This document shows, in pieces, positions 51,849 to 60,732 of a stretch of DNA of 64,000 bases. The notes below the pieces were generated by a model. That model searched no databases. It was given only the letters and a program-made list of their open reading frames with translations, and had not been told where the DNA came from. This DNA comes from Rhodospirillaceae bacterium. Its GTDB lineage: Bacteria > Pseudomonadota > Alphaproteobacteria > MPNO01 > UBA2964. The stretch covers positions 62,001 through 126,000 of the forward strand of contig PBIN01000009.1 in NCBI GenBank assembly GCA_002720855.1, given 5' to 3'. How positions within the stretch are numbered: the first letter of the stretch is position 1; each line of letters begins with the position of its first letter. Made by a program: the position numbers and the translations under genes.

Positions 51849-53264
51849 TTATGAGATGACGCCGATTTCGTCTTCGTCGATATCCCGGTTATTTGCTCTC
51901 GGTAGACTTACCGTAAAGCGTGACCCGCGATTAGGTGCGCTATCTACAGAAATCTCTCCGCCCATGAGCTGTGCAAGCTGTCGAGAGATTGTAAGTCCCA
52001 AGCCAGTTCCATCTGTTGGTGCACTTAATATGTCCGAGTCAACTTGGTGAAAAATTTCAAATATCTGGTGATGTTGATCGTCAGGGATACCGATCCCCGT
52101 GTCCCAAACCGTAAATGCCACGCAATCCGGGTTTTGCGCTTGAACATCGACACCAACCGATCCACCAGGATTTGTAAATTTGATCGCATTGTTCAGCAGA
52201 TTAACCAGAATTTGCCGTGTTCTGCCGGGGTCAGCCAGGACTGCCCACTCGCTCGAGACTTCAACGGCGCTAAGATCAATTTCATGCTGCTCGCCGCGCA
52301 CGGCAATTATTGATTTTGCCTGCGCAACGATCTCTGACAACCGGAACGCCCGTGGCGCAATACTGATTTTCGATGAGTCTATATTCACCGCATCAAGGAT
52401 GTCGTTGATGATATTAAGCAGGTGGTAGGCCGCACCGTGAATGTCGCGAAAATAACTCAGATAACGCGCATTCAAAGAACCAAATGCCTGCTGAATAGAC
52501 ATTTCCGAAAATCCAATAATAGCGTTCAAGGGTGTCCGGAGTTCATGGCTCATCTTGCCCAGGAACTCCGTTTTTGCGCGGGCTGCAGAACGTGCTTCCT
52601 GAAGCGCGCGATCAAGCTCCAAATTTCTTTCGCGCAATTCTTTGAGACTCGCTTCCAGGACCTCTTGCGTTTTTCGGGCACGCAATTCTATTTCATATTG
52701 ACGCGTAACATCCGTACCCGTTCCGCGATAACCTCTGAAACTTCCCGAACGCTCGTCAAACACCGGGACCCCTGTCATGGAGATCCTGTGCATTCTTTTC
52801 CGCTTGTCGGCCATCAAAAAGATTCGTCCACGGAACGGCATAAGAGCTGCGGCAAGGTCCGGTCTTGCCGCCCCGTTTTCGGGGCTTTCTTCAAACTCAC
52901 CTATCGAAAAGAGATGACGGCCAATAAGTTGCTCTGGCGGTGTCTCCAGAACCTCAGCAATGCGGTTCGAAACATAGGTCAGGTTAAGATGATGATTGGT
53001 CTCCCAAACCCAGTCGGAGGCGGATCGAATAACGTCCTGGAATCGCGCTTCGGTTCGCGCGGATTGCATTACGGCCTCTGCCTCTAGGGTCACGTCGGTG
53101 TATATGCCGCCATATCCAACCGCGTCTCCGCTTTCGACAATGCGAAAATGTGTGGATCGAAAATGTCGCGTTGCACCATCGATGACGGCACTCTGACGAA
53201 GTTTGACGAGATCCTCACCTGCATTGAGGCGGTCGAAAATCTCACGCAGTTCAAAAGGAACCAA
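51849..53264 (-). CDS. PAS-domain sensor histidine kinase, 3' part
   Basis: The 471 residues contain the end of one PAS domain (YGGIYTDVTLEAEAVMQ), a second PAS domain (about 75-190), a coiled coil, the HisKA box FLGKMSHELRTPLNAIIGFSE (phosphorylated His240) and an HATPase_c domain (NLLNNAIKFTNPGG, DTGIGIPD, GTGLGLTISRQLAQLMGGE). There is no membrane segment in this part. The gene is truncated at its 5' side: the same frame continues through eight codons to an in-frame TAG (53289-53291) and then into the segment up to 53570. As written the translated form would start at a TTG at 53264, which is unlikely to be its native start. Confidence 0.85.
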   Translation of the reverse strand: MVPFELREIFDRLNAGEDLVKLRQSAVIDGATRHFRSTHFRIVESGDAVGYGGIYTDVTLEAEAVMQSARTEARFQDVIRSASDWVWETNHHLNLTYVSNRIAEVLETPPEQLIGRHLFSIGEFEESPENGAARPDLAAALMPFRGRIFLMADKRKRMHRISMTGVPVFDERSGSFRGYRGTGTDVTRQYEIELRARKTQEVLEASLKELRERNLELDRALQEARSAARAKTEFLGKMSHELRTPLNAIIGFSEMSIQQAFGSLNARYLSYFRDIHGAAYHLLNIINDILDAVNIDSSKISIAPRAFRLSEIVAQAKSIIAVRGEQHEIDLSAVEVSSEWAVLADPGRTRQILVNLLNNAIKFTNPGGSVGVDVQAQNPDCVAFTVWDTGIGIPDDQHHQIFEIFHQVDSDILSAPTDGTGLGLTISRQLAQLMGGEISVDSAPNRGSRFTVSLPRANNRDIDEDEIGVIS

Positions 53265-53288
53265 GGGACGCGATTGTTCTCTTCTTTC

Positions 53289-53570
53289 CTAGCTGCGAAA
53301 TTCAGGAAAAGTTACTTGCGCTATTTCGTTGAACTCATCATTACGAAAAACAAAATACCCCTCACGACTGGCATGATAAATAGCTGGGAGTCGTTTTATC
53401 AGGGCAGCAGGAATAAAATTCCCGTCGAGGCGAGATGGGCTGTGGTTTTCGGAATCGACCGCAGAAATTTCCTCGGTGTTTTTTGAGGACTGCAAATCCT
53501 CTTCAGAACCCCGGCTATCAGCAATGCTGTATAGCGTATGTTTGTCTTCTGGCGAGACTGTTGCCTCCAT
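53289..53570 (-). pseudogene. 5' fragment of the same histidine kinase, ended by an in-frame TAG
   Basis: This 93-residue frame starts MEATVSPEDKHTLYSIADSR, is acidic, and enters a PAS-like segment (LIKRLPAIYHASREGYFVFRNDEF) before a TAG stop at 53289-53291. The codons directly after the stop stay in the same frame and lead into the downstream kinase (Glu-Arg-Arg-Glu-Gln-Ser-Arg-Pro, then the TTG at 53264). It is best read as the N-terminal end of one gene of about 573 codons (51849-53570) with an amber codon inside the first PAS domain. This could be a real nonsense mutation, a sequencing or assembly error, or readthrough. Confidence 0.75.
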
Positions 53571-53791
53571 TTTTTATCTTATATTTCGCCAGGGCGCCCC
53601 TTCGATTGCCCGTCCACGCGTACTACCTCTGGAAATGAGTGCGGCCAACTTTCTATGCCGCAACCCTCACCATTCGACCAACCCCAGTTACGAATTACAT
53701 GATCGAATTGACTGTAGCTAAATACCTTACACCGCAGTTCATTGCTAGCATTTCTGTTGCTCACTGCCTAACGACAGTACATATATAATTC

Positions 53792-54658
53792 ATGAAAGAT
53801 TTTCTGATTTCGCCCAATCCCGATGACACCAAGCTCACCGAGCAGGTGCGTGGTGTTGATCATGATGGCAATACGGTCGATACGAGCGTAACCGTAGAAC
53901 GTCCTCTTACTCTGTTTCTCAACGATCAGGAAATCGTCACAATGATGACGATTGGGGATTACCCAGACTGTCTGGCTATCGGATTTCTCCTTAACCAGAA
54001 TATGTTGCAGCAGGACGATAACGTTACCTCAATCGATTACGACCCCGAAATTGATACTGTTGTCGTCCGGACCGAACGCGAAACCGATTACGAGCAAAAA
54101 ATGAAGAAAAAGACCCGGACATCCGGGTGCGCCATCGGTACAGTGTTTGGCGATGTTATGGAAAAGTTTGAAGATATTGTCCTCGATCCGGACGCCGAGT
54201 TGAGAACATCTTGGTTGTATGAACTGACAAAGAAAATCAATGTCACGCCCAGCCTTTACCTCCATGCAGGCGCTATTCATGGCTGCGTTCTTTGTGCAGA
54301 AGACACTCCGTTGATTTATATGGAAGATGTAGGTCGGCATAATGCGGTCGATAAAATTGCCGGTTACATGTTTCTCAACGGCATCGGTCCTGAGCATAAA
54401 TTATTTTACACAACCGGACGCCTCACGAGCGAAATGGTCATTAAAACCGTGCAGATGGAGATACCTATTCTGATTTCACGATCCGGGTTTACCGCATGGG
54501 GTGTCGCTTTGGCGCGTCAGGCAAACCTAACTCTTGTCGGTCGTGCACGCGGGAAACGTTTTTTAGCTCTTTCGGGGGAAAATCGCATCGTATTCGATGC
54601 CGACCCAACAAAAGTTGTCGAAGAACCACCTCATCTACAGCGTAAAGCGGCTTCTTAG
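53792..54658 (+). CDS. fdhD: Formate dehydrogenase accessory sulfurtransferase FdhD
   Basis: FdhD passes sulfur from IscS to the molybdenum cofactor of formate dehydrogenase. The 288 residues show the family pattern: VERPLTLFLNDQEIVTMMTIGD, the active-site loop TSGCAIGTVFGDV (Cys113), LHAGAIHGCVLC and EDVGRHNAVDKIAGY, then TTGRLTSEMVIKTVQMEIPIL. The active loop has one cysteine rather than the two of E. coli FdhD. Its presence 1.6 kb from the FDH alpha subunit and next to mobA supports the role. Confidence 0.93.
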   Translation: MKDFLISPNPDDTKLTEQVRGVDHDGNTVDTSVTVERPLTLFLNDQEIVTMMTIGDYPDCLAIGFLLNQNMLQQDDNVTSIDYDPEIDTVVVRTERETDYEQKMKKKTRTSGCAIGTVFGDVMEKFEDIVLDPDAELRTSWLYELTKKINVTPSLYLHAGAIHGCVLCAEDTPLIYMEDVGRHNAVDKIAGYMFLNGIGPEHKLFYTTGRLTSEMVIKTVQMEIPILISRSGFTAWGVALARQANLTLVGRARGKRFLALSGENRIVFDADPTKVVEEPPHLQRKAAS

Positions 54659-54684
54659 GAACGCCTGGTATGAGTCGGTGATCG

Positions 54685-55278
54685 ATGGATTTGATACTGT
54701 ACTGGCGTGGCCCTGTTGGTCCCGGACAATTTCCAACTGACCCGGTTCAAATCGAGAAGATCAATCAGGCTGGAGTTTATCTAAGGATTAAACTGTATGA
54801 GGATGAGCGCAGTATAGCCTATATCGGCCAGTCACTTCATCTCGTAACAAGATTCGATCAGCACATTTCTGGACTATTGGCATTACAACACCCGCTTCGT
54901 GACGAAAGTGGGGAGGTAACGGGTGGTCCTGGAGCGGAAAGCCGCTTTCAAATCCTCAACGACGTCGCTCACGCCGGAAGTTTGGCGATCGCCGAAGCGC
55001 AAAGAACGCGATTTTATTTTGCAATGGCCCAGGACGGGTTTGATCAGGACTATCTAACCTTAATCGAGGCAATGCTTAAGTCCCGCGCAGAAAAAGTCAT
55101 GTATGATCGTCCCGAGAACATTCAAAACATTAACCCCGGAGAGTTCGATCACGATATTTCCATTGTTAGTGACTTCGCTGAAATTGATGATCAGGGCGTA
55201 AATTTAATCGAGAGAACGATCGGCATGGAACCCATTCTAATTCCAGCGCGGCAGGAGTCCTTTGAAAATGCCGATTGA
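54685..55278 (+). CDS. GIY-YIG-like predicted nuclease of unknown role
   Basis: I do not recognise a named gene. The N-terminal half of this 197-residue protein matches the GIY-YIG pattern: GVY at 30-32, YIG at 46-48, then Arg56 and His60 (RFDQH). A glutamate (Glu128, in LTLIEAMLK) and several asparagines (145-150) lie where the later catalytic residues are expected. The spacing between YIG and the Glu is long. It lies between fdhD and mobA and overlaps mobA by 11 bp, so it is probably co-expressed with cofactor genes. Nuclease activity and function are inference. Confidence 0.75.
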   Translation: MDLILYWRGPVGPGQFPTDPVQIEKINQAGVYLRIKLYEDERSIAYIGQSLHLVTRFDQHISGLLALQHPLRDESGEVTGGPGAESRFQILNDVAHAGSLAIAEAQRTRFYFAMAQDGFDQDYLTLIEAMLKSRAEKVMYDRPENIQNINPGEFDHDISIVSDFAEIDDQGVNLIERTIGMEPILIPARQESFENAD

Positions 55279-55891
55279 GAATGGCGTCTGTGGCCTGTTG
55301 TTGGCAGGTGGACAGTCACGCCGAATGGGTGGTGGTGACAAATGTTTGCGCGATCTTGCTGGTCAAACATTGTTATCGCGCGTAATTAGCTGTGCGAAAC
55401 CACAGGTAGAAGGCCTGGTCCTAAATGCCAATGGCAACCCGGCAAGATTTGAGGATTATCAGCTGCCTGTAGTTGCAGATGTCTTTGAAGGGTTTGCCGG
55501 CCCTCTCGCGGGAATTTTGACCGGGCTCGAATGGACCTTGGCAAACAGGCCCGACTGCAAATGGATTGCAAGCTTTGCTTGCGATGCGCCTTTTGCTCCG
55601 AGCGATCTCGTGTCACGCCTGTTGGAAGCGGTAAAAGAAGAGAAAGGTGATTTGGGTGTCGCTGTTTCCGGTCAACGCGATCAGCCTGTTTTCGGCCTGT
55701 GGCCTGTCTCGCTGGCGGCAGACCTTCGAAAGGCTCTTGCTGATGAAGAAGTTCGTAAGGTCGATGTCTGGACTGCGCGTTATAAATTGGTTCGTGTGGA
55801 ATGGAGTACCGAACCGGTAGATCCCTTTTTCAATGTTAATCGCAGCGAAGATCTTGACGCCGCAGAAGCGAATTTATCGAGGCTGTCTTGA
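55268..55891 (+). CDS. mobA: Molybdenum cofactor guanylyltransferase MobA
   Basis: MobA adds GMP to the molybdopterin cofactor, giving the bis-MGD form used by formate dehydrogenases. The 207-residue protein has the nucleotide-binding loop LLAGGQSRRMGGGDKCLRDL, a metal-binding region (ASFACDAPFAPSDLV) and the VNRSEDLDAAE C-terminus. The ATG at 55268 has AGGAG 10 bp upstream; a TTG six bases earlier is also possible. It overlaps the GIY-YIG-like gene and precedes the ModE-like gene by 32 bp. Confidence 0.94.
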   Translation: MPIENGVCGLLLAGGQSRRMGGGDKCLRDLAGQTLLSRVISCAKPQVEGLVLNANGNPARFEDYQLPVVADVFEGFAGPLAGILTGLEWTLANRPDCKWIASFACDAPFAPSDLVSRLLEAVKEEKGDLGVAVSGQRDQPVFGLWPVSLAADLRKALADEEVRKVDVWTARYKLVRVEWSTEPVDPFFNVNRSEDLDAAEANLSRLS

Positions 55892-55923
55892 CTGGTGCTA
55901 TAGCCTGGTAGTTTGATCGACCT

Positions 55924-56289
55924 ATGACAAAAGCACGCGAAGAGACGCCGACACTCAGAATTTTACTTGGGGCTGCGATTGCGCTGGGCCCCGGCAAAGT
56001 TGCTTTGTTGGAAGCTGTTGATCGCACGGGATCCATATCCGGGGCTGCACGGGAAATGGGAATGTCCTACCGGCGTGCCTGGAAACTGATTGAGGCCATG
56101 AACAGCGATTTCAAATCGCCTTTGGTTGCTACGAATGCCGGTGGTTCAGGCGGCGGCGGCGCGCAGGTAACGGCCTCAGGGTTTGAGGCTCTTCAAAGAT
56201 ACCGCTCTATGGAGCAAAAGGCGGGCAAGGCGGTACAGCGGGAAATATCTGATTTCGCAGATTTGCTTAAACCGACGCATAAAAGCTAG
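55924..56289 (+). CDS. ModE-like molybdenum regulator, DNA-binding domain only
   Basis: This 121-residue protein has the winged-helix domain of ModE/LysR type: GKVALLEAVDRTGSISGAAREMGMSYRRAWKLIEAMN, then a Gly/Ala-rich wing (TNAGGSGGGGAQVTASGFEAL). The C-terminal molybdate-binding (MOP) repeats of full ModE are absent. It probably regulates the molybdenum island. It ends 6 bp from the 3' end of the FDH alpha gene, facing it. Confidence 0.9.
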   Translation: MTKAREETPTLRILLGAAIALGPGKVALLEAVDRTGSISGAAREMGMSYRRAWKLIEAMNSDFKSPLVATNAGGSGGGGAQVTASGFEALQRYRSMEQKAGKAVQREISDFADLLKPTHKS

Positions 56290-56295
56290 GGAGTT

Positions 56296-59070
56296 TTACT
56301 CTGCGGCGGCGACGGTTGCCGTTGTGGTGGTTTCAACCCGCGCCGCACAGAACTTGAATTCAGGAATTTTGCCAAATGGGTCGAGCTGCGGATTGGTCAG
56401 GAAATTGGCCGGCGCTTCCGCATAACAGAACGGAATAAAGATTACCCCTTGAGGAACGGCTCGGTCTGCACGAGCCTTCAGTTCCAACATGCCGCGTCGG
56501 GTGGCCACCCTTACCATGTCACCTGGCCGAACTCCGAGATCGCGAATGTCCCGGAAATTTAGGCAAGCAATTGCTTCTGGCTCCAACTTGTCCAGTACTG
56601 AAGCACGACGCGTGATCGACCCTGTGTGCCAGTGTTCAAGCTGGCGGCCCGTGGTCAGTATCATTGGATAATCATCATCTGGGAGTTCAGCAGGCGGCAC
56701 GATGTCTGCAGCCACCATTTTCCCGTTGCCAGATTCCGTAGGAAATTTGTCGCCAAAAACAATCTCGTTTCCAGGCTCATCTAGGGAATCACATGGGTAG
56801 GTGACAGAGTTTTCCCGCTCAACCCTGTCCCAGGTGATGTTTTTCATTGATGGCATAATTTGCGACATCTCGGCAAAAACGTCGCTCGGGTGCGTATAAC
56901 TCCAATCAAGGCCAAGGCCGCGCGCCATTTCCTGAATTATCCACCAATCCTGACGAGTTTCCCCGTTCAAAGGTAATGCTCGCCGGCCCATCTGAACCTG
57001 GCGATTGGTGTTTGTAACTGTGCCATCTTTTTCCGGCCAGGCAGAGGCGGGCAAAACAACATCGGCATGATATGCTGTCTCGGTAAGGAAGATATCCTGC
57101 ACGACCAGCGTTTCGAGCTTGGAAAGTGCCTCCCGCGCGTGCTGCGCGTCAGGGTCGGACATGGCAGGGTTCTCACCCATTACATACATTCCGCGAATTT
57201 TTCCATTATGGACTTCATCCATAATCTCAACGACGGTTAGTCCGCGGTTTGGATCGAGCTCTGTATCCCAGAAATCCTCAAACTGCTTTCGAACGTCTTC
57301 TTTCGTGACCAGTTGATAGTCGGGGAAGAACATCGGGACGAGACCCGCATCGGACGCGCCCTGAACATTGTTTTGTCCGCGAAGCGGGTGAAGACCTGTG
57401 CCTTTCCGGCCAACCTGTCCGGTCATAAGGGACAAATCGATTAAACAACGCGCATTGTCAGTGCCATGAATATGTTGCGAAACGCCCATTCCCCAGAAAA
57501 TGATCGAAGCATTTGATTTGGCGTAGGTGCGAGCGACAGTGCGAAGCGTCTCCGCATCAATCCCACAGACCTCAGACATTTTTTCCGGCGGGAAATCGGC
57601 AAGATGTTTTTTGAGCTGCTCGAAACCCTCTGTATGTGCCTGGATGTATTGCTCGTCGTACAACCCTTCCTCGACGATCACGTGCATGATCGCATTGAGC
57701 ATCGAAACATCGCCACCGGGTTTGAACTGGAGCATATGCGTCGCGTGGCGCTTTAATGCCTGTCCACGAGGGTCCATTACAATAAGGGTTTTGCCCTCTT
57801 TAACTGCCTGTTTGAAGAAAGTTGCTGCGACGGGGTGATTTTCGGTCGGGTTGGCACCAATGACGATTATTACCTCGGCATCACGCACAGCAGTAAAGGG
57901 AGCAGTGACGGCTCCGGAACCGATACATTCCATCAAGGCGGCGACGGACGATGCATGGCAAAGTCGAGTACAGTGATCAACATTGTTGGTGCCAAAGCCG
58001 GTCCTAACAAGCTTTTGAAAAAGATATGCTTCTTCGTTGGACCCTTTTGCCGATCCAAATCCCGCGAGAGCGCCTCCACCATTTTGGTCCCGAATGGTCC
58101 GGAGACCTCCCGCTGCTCTTTCCAAAGCTTCTTCCCATGTGGCTTTGCGGAAATGCGTGTAAGGGTTGGCGGGATCAATATCTTCCTCAGGATTTTTTGG
58201 CGCATCGTCGCGTCTAATTAACGGCTCTGTCAGTCGATGGGGGTGATGAGCGTAATCAAATCCAAACCTTCCTTTGACGCACAAGCGATTTTCATTTGCT
58301 GGCCCCTCGCGTCCGGTGACGTACAAAAGCTTATCGTCTTTGAGGTGATAGGTAAGCTGGCAGCCCACACCGCAATAGGGGCAAACGGAGTCCACCGTGC
58401 GATCTGCCTGAATTCGGCCAGCCACCTCGTCTGACGTCACAGATTTCGGCAATAAAGCGCCGGTTGGGCAAGCCTGGACACATTCTCCACAGGCGACACA
58501 GGTGCTGTCTCCCATCGGATCATCTAGATCGAATACGATTTTCGCTTCGGAACCGCGTTGCGCCATACCGATTACGTCATTGACCTGTACTTCGCGGCAG
58601 GCCCGGACGCAGAGTGTGCAATTGATACAGGCATCGAGATTGACCGCCATTGCGGGATGGCTTGGATCCGCACTGGGTGTTTCTTTCGTGGGAAAGCGGC
58701 TGTCCTCTATACCTACTTTATCCGCCCAACGCCAAAATCTTGAATCGTCGTCGTGATGGCTGGTCCGGTCCGGTTGATCAGCAAGTAAGAGTTCAAACAC
58801 CATCTTGCGGGCATTTTTGGCTCGGTTGCTTGCTGTGGAAACCGTCATCCCCTCGGTTGGTTTGCGGATGCAGGAAGCGGCCAGGACGCGCTCGCCTTCG
58901 ATTTCCACCATGCAGGCACGGCAGTTTCCATCGGGGCGATATCCTGGTTCCGGCGCATAGCATAGATGCGGAATCTCAGTACCAACCCGCGCCGCGACCT
59001 GCCAGATGGATTCATCAGGGTCCGCGCTGACCGTTTGGCCGTCCAGTGTAAACTGTATTTTATCCGCCAT
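56296..59070 (-). CDS. NAD-linked formate dehydrogenase alpha (catalytic) subunit
   Basis: The 924-residue protein belongs to the molybdopterin oxidoreductase family. The N-terminus has a 2Fe-2S ferredoxin-like domain (IQFTLDGQTVSADPDESI), a NuoG-like cysteine/histidine cluster and a 4Fe-4S segment (CINCTLCVRACREVQ, CVACGECVQACPTG). The bis-MGD domain follows, with another Fe-S motif (CPYCGVGCQ) and DHCTRLCHASSVAAL, in which a cysteine occupies the usual selenocysteine position. It oxidises formate to CO2. The partner subunit at 61628-63322 passes electrons to NAD. The two genes are separated by three others. Confidence 0.95.
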   Translation of the reverse strand: MADKIQFTLDGQTVSADPDESIWQVAARVGTEIPHLCYAPEPGYRPDGNCRACMVEIEGERVLAASCIRKPTEGMTVSTASNRAKNARKMVFELLLADQPDRTSHHDDDSRFWRWADKVGIEDSRFPTKETPSADPSHPAMAVNLDACINCTLCVRACREVQVNDVIGMAQRGSEAKIVFDLDDPMGDSTCVACGECVQACPTGALLPKSVTSDEVAGRIQADRTVDSVCPYCGVGCQLTYHLKDDKLLYVTGREGPANENRLCVKGRFGFDYAHHPHRLTEPLIRRDDAPKNPEEDIDPANPYTHFRKATWEEALERAAGGLRTIRDQNGGGALAGFGSAKGSNEEAYLFQKLVRTGFGTNNVDHCTRLCHASSVAALMECIGSGAVTAPFTAVRDAEVIIVIGANPTENHPVAATFFKQAVKEGKTLIVMDPRGQALKRHATHMLQFKPGGDVSMLNAIMHVIVEEGLYDEQYIQAHTEGFEQLKKHLADFPPEKMSEVCGIDAETLRTVARTYAKSNASIIFWGMGVSQHIHGTDNARCLIDLSLMTGQVGRKGTGLHPLRGQNNVQGASDAGLVPMFFPDYQLVTKEDVRKQFEDFWDTELDPNRGLTVVEIMDEVHNGKIRGMYVMGENPAMSDPDAQHAREALSKLETLVVQDIFLTETAYHADVVLPASAWPEKDGTVTNTNRQVQMGRRALPLNGETRQDWWIIQEMARGLGLDWSYTHPSDVFAEMSQIMPSMKNITWDRVERENSVTYPCDSLDEPGNEIVFGDKFPTESGNGKMVAADIVPPAELPDDDYPMILTTGRQLEHWHTGSITRRASVLDKLEPEAIACLNFRDIRDLGVRPGDMVRVATRRGMLELKARADRAVPQGVIFIPFCYAEAPANFLTNPQLDPFGKIPEFKFCAARVETTTTATVAAAE

Positions 59071-59264
59071 AAAAACTGCCTAAGGCTCGAAGTTCGAACA
59101 ACCTAGAGTCCCCGGCAAGAACGGTCAATTGAAGTGTTTTGGTCTAAAAATTACTCCAAACACCGTTCGCGCCTAGGCATCTGGGGTTGCTCGCGAAAAC
59201 GTTATTGGTGAATTTACCCACCAATGCCATCTTTTTATTAACTAGAAACACAGGGTTATTCTGC

Positions 59265-60245
59265 ATGTCGATCCGCCAAAATCGCGACTGGGAAATCAAG
59301 GAATTCGAAGTCACCTCTGAAAGTGTTTATCGCAGCCGTCGGTCACTTTTGAAGTCGATGGGCATGGGCGGCTTAATCGTCGGTACAGCACCTCTGTTGG
59401 CTGCCTGTGAAGACAATACGCCCATCGTCTACGAGAATGATCCAAGCGCACCGCTCTATCCTGTTAAGCGGAATACGCGTTACGTATTGGATCGGCCCAC
59501 GACAGCTGAGAATTTGGCGACGACATATAACAACTTCTATGAGTTCGGGTCTCAGAAGAAGATATGGCGCGCCGCACAAGCATTGCCGCTTCGACCCTGG
59601 TTGGTTGAAATAGATGGGTTGGTCGAAAAACCCATTACCATTGCCATCGACGACCTATTAAAAAAGATGCCGTTGGAGGAACGGCTCTATCGTTTTCGAT
59701 GCGTTGAAGCCTGGTCGATGGCCGTACCCTGGTCAGGGTTCGCACTTAAAGCGCTGGTGGATTTCGCCAAGCCGCTTGGTTCGGCGAAATATCTGCAGAT
59801 GGAAACGTTTTTAAATCCGAAGAAAGCGCCTGGCCAGCGGCAGGGCTGGTATCCTTGGCCTTATCGTGAGGGGCTAACGATCGCTGAAGCAACCAACGAA
59901 TTAGCCTTCATTGCGACGGGTCTTTATGGAAAACCGATACCGAAACAAAACGGTGCACCGCTCAGACTGGCTGTTCCTTGGAAATACGGCTTTAAGTCCG
60001 TCAAATCGATTGCCCGGTTTACCTTCACGGAGCACCGCCCCGTGACGTTTTGGGAAAAAGTGCAGGGACAGGAATATGGGTTTTGGGCGAACGTAAATCC
60101 GAAAGTGTCGCATCGGTGCTGGAGCCAGGCAACTGAGCGGGTTTTAGGAAAAAGAGGTCGCGTCGCAACCCAACTATTCAATGGATACGGCGATTACGTC
60201 GCCGATCTGTACAAGGGTATGGAAGGCGAACGCCTATACACGTAG
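59265..60245 (+). CDS. msrP: Protein-methionine-sulfoxide reductase catalytic subunit MsrP
   Basis: MsrP (YedY) is a periplasmic Mo-molybdopterin enzyme that repairs methionine sulfoxide in envelope proteins. The 326-residue precursor has a Tat signal (RSRRSLLKSMG, about 23-33) and a C-terminal sulfite-oxidase-type fold with the Mo-binding cysteine in RFRCVEAWSM (Cys146), followed by VPWSGFALKALVDFAKP. The start at 59265 (MSIRQNRDWEIKEFEV) is chosen because the 26 residues upstream are not conserved. The usual membrane heme partner msrQ is not found beside it in this window. Confidence 0.94.
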   Translation: MSIRQNRDWEIKEFEVTSESVYRSRRSLLKSMGMGGLIVGTAPLLAACEDNTPIVYENDPSAPLYPVKRNTRYVLDRPTTAENLATTYNNFYEFGSQKKIWRAAQALPLRPWLVEIDGLVEKPITIAIDDLLKKMPLEERLYRFRCVEAWSMAVPWSGFALKALVDFAKPLGSAKYLQMETFLNPKKAPGQRQGWYPWPYREGLTIAEATNELAFIATGLYGKPIPKQNGAPLRLAVPWKYGFKSVKSIARFTFTEHRPVTFWEKVQGQEYGFWANVNPKVSHRCWSQATERVLGKRGRVATQLFNGYGDYVADLYKGMEGERLYT

Positions 60246-60267
60246 AGCCTCGACAAAGGAGCAGAAC

Positions 60268-60732
60268 ATGACAAAATTTTTTAAATCCGCAGCGGCAGTA
60301 TTTGCTTTCGTTCTTTTGTTGCCCTCAATGGCTGCAAATTCTGCAAGCTACTTCAATAAATCGAGCTGGACAGGCGTTGCGATCGACGGAACGGACCCCG
60401 TTGCCTATTTTACTGAGAGTAAGCCGGTCGAGGGATCGAAGAAGTTTTCCTATAAGTGGCAAGGAGCAACCTGGCGTTTTGCCAACGCGGATAACCTAAA
60501 TAAGTTTAAAACCTCTCCAGAAAAATATGCGCCCCAATATGGTGGATTTTGTGCCTATGCGGTGAGTGAGGGGTATACGGCATCGATCGATCCAGAAGCG
60601 TGGTCGATTGAAAATGGCAAACTCTACCTGAATTACTCCAAATCAGTTCAACAGATCTGGTCTCAGGATATTCCAGGTCGCATTCGCAATGGCGATAAAA
60701 ACTGGCCTGGCATCAAAACCAAGCTCCTTTAA
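60268..60732 (+). CDS. Periplasmic YHS-domain protein
   Basis: This 154-residue protein has an N-terminal signal peptide (MTKFFKSAAAVFAFVLLLPSM). A YHS domain follows: GTDPVAYFTESKPVEGSKKFSYKWQGATWRFAN and KYAPQYGGFCAYAVSEGY. YHS domains are small metal-binding modules, often found with copper or heavy-metal proteins; the metal is not known here. It starts 22 bp after msrP on the same strand, with an AGGAGC site before the ATG at 60268. It overlaps the amidohydrolase 3' end by 20 bp. Confidence 0.88.
   Translation: MTKFFKSAAAVFAFVLLLPSMAANSASYFNKSSWTGVAIDGTDPVAYFTESKPVEGSKKFSYKWQGATWRFANADNLNKFKTSPEKYAPQYGGFCAYAVSEGYTASIDPEAWSIENGKLYLNYSKSVQQIWSQDIPGRIRNGDKNWPGIKTKLL

Noticed and set aside
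53579-53764. 61-codon minus-strand frame upstream of the kinase 5' fragment
   Set aside because: It is not similar to any family I recognise, has no ribosome binding site and has a low-complexity composition; probably chance.
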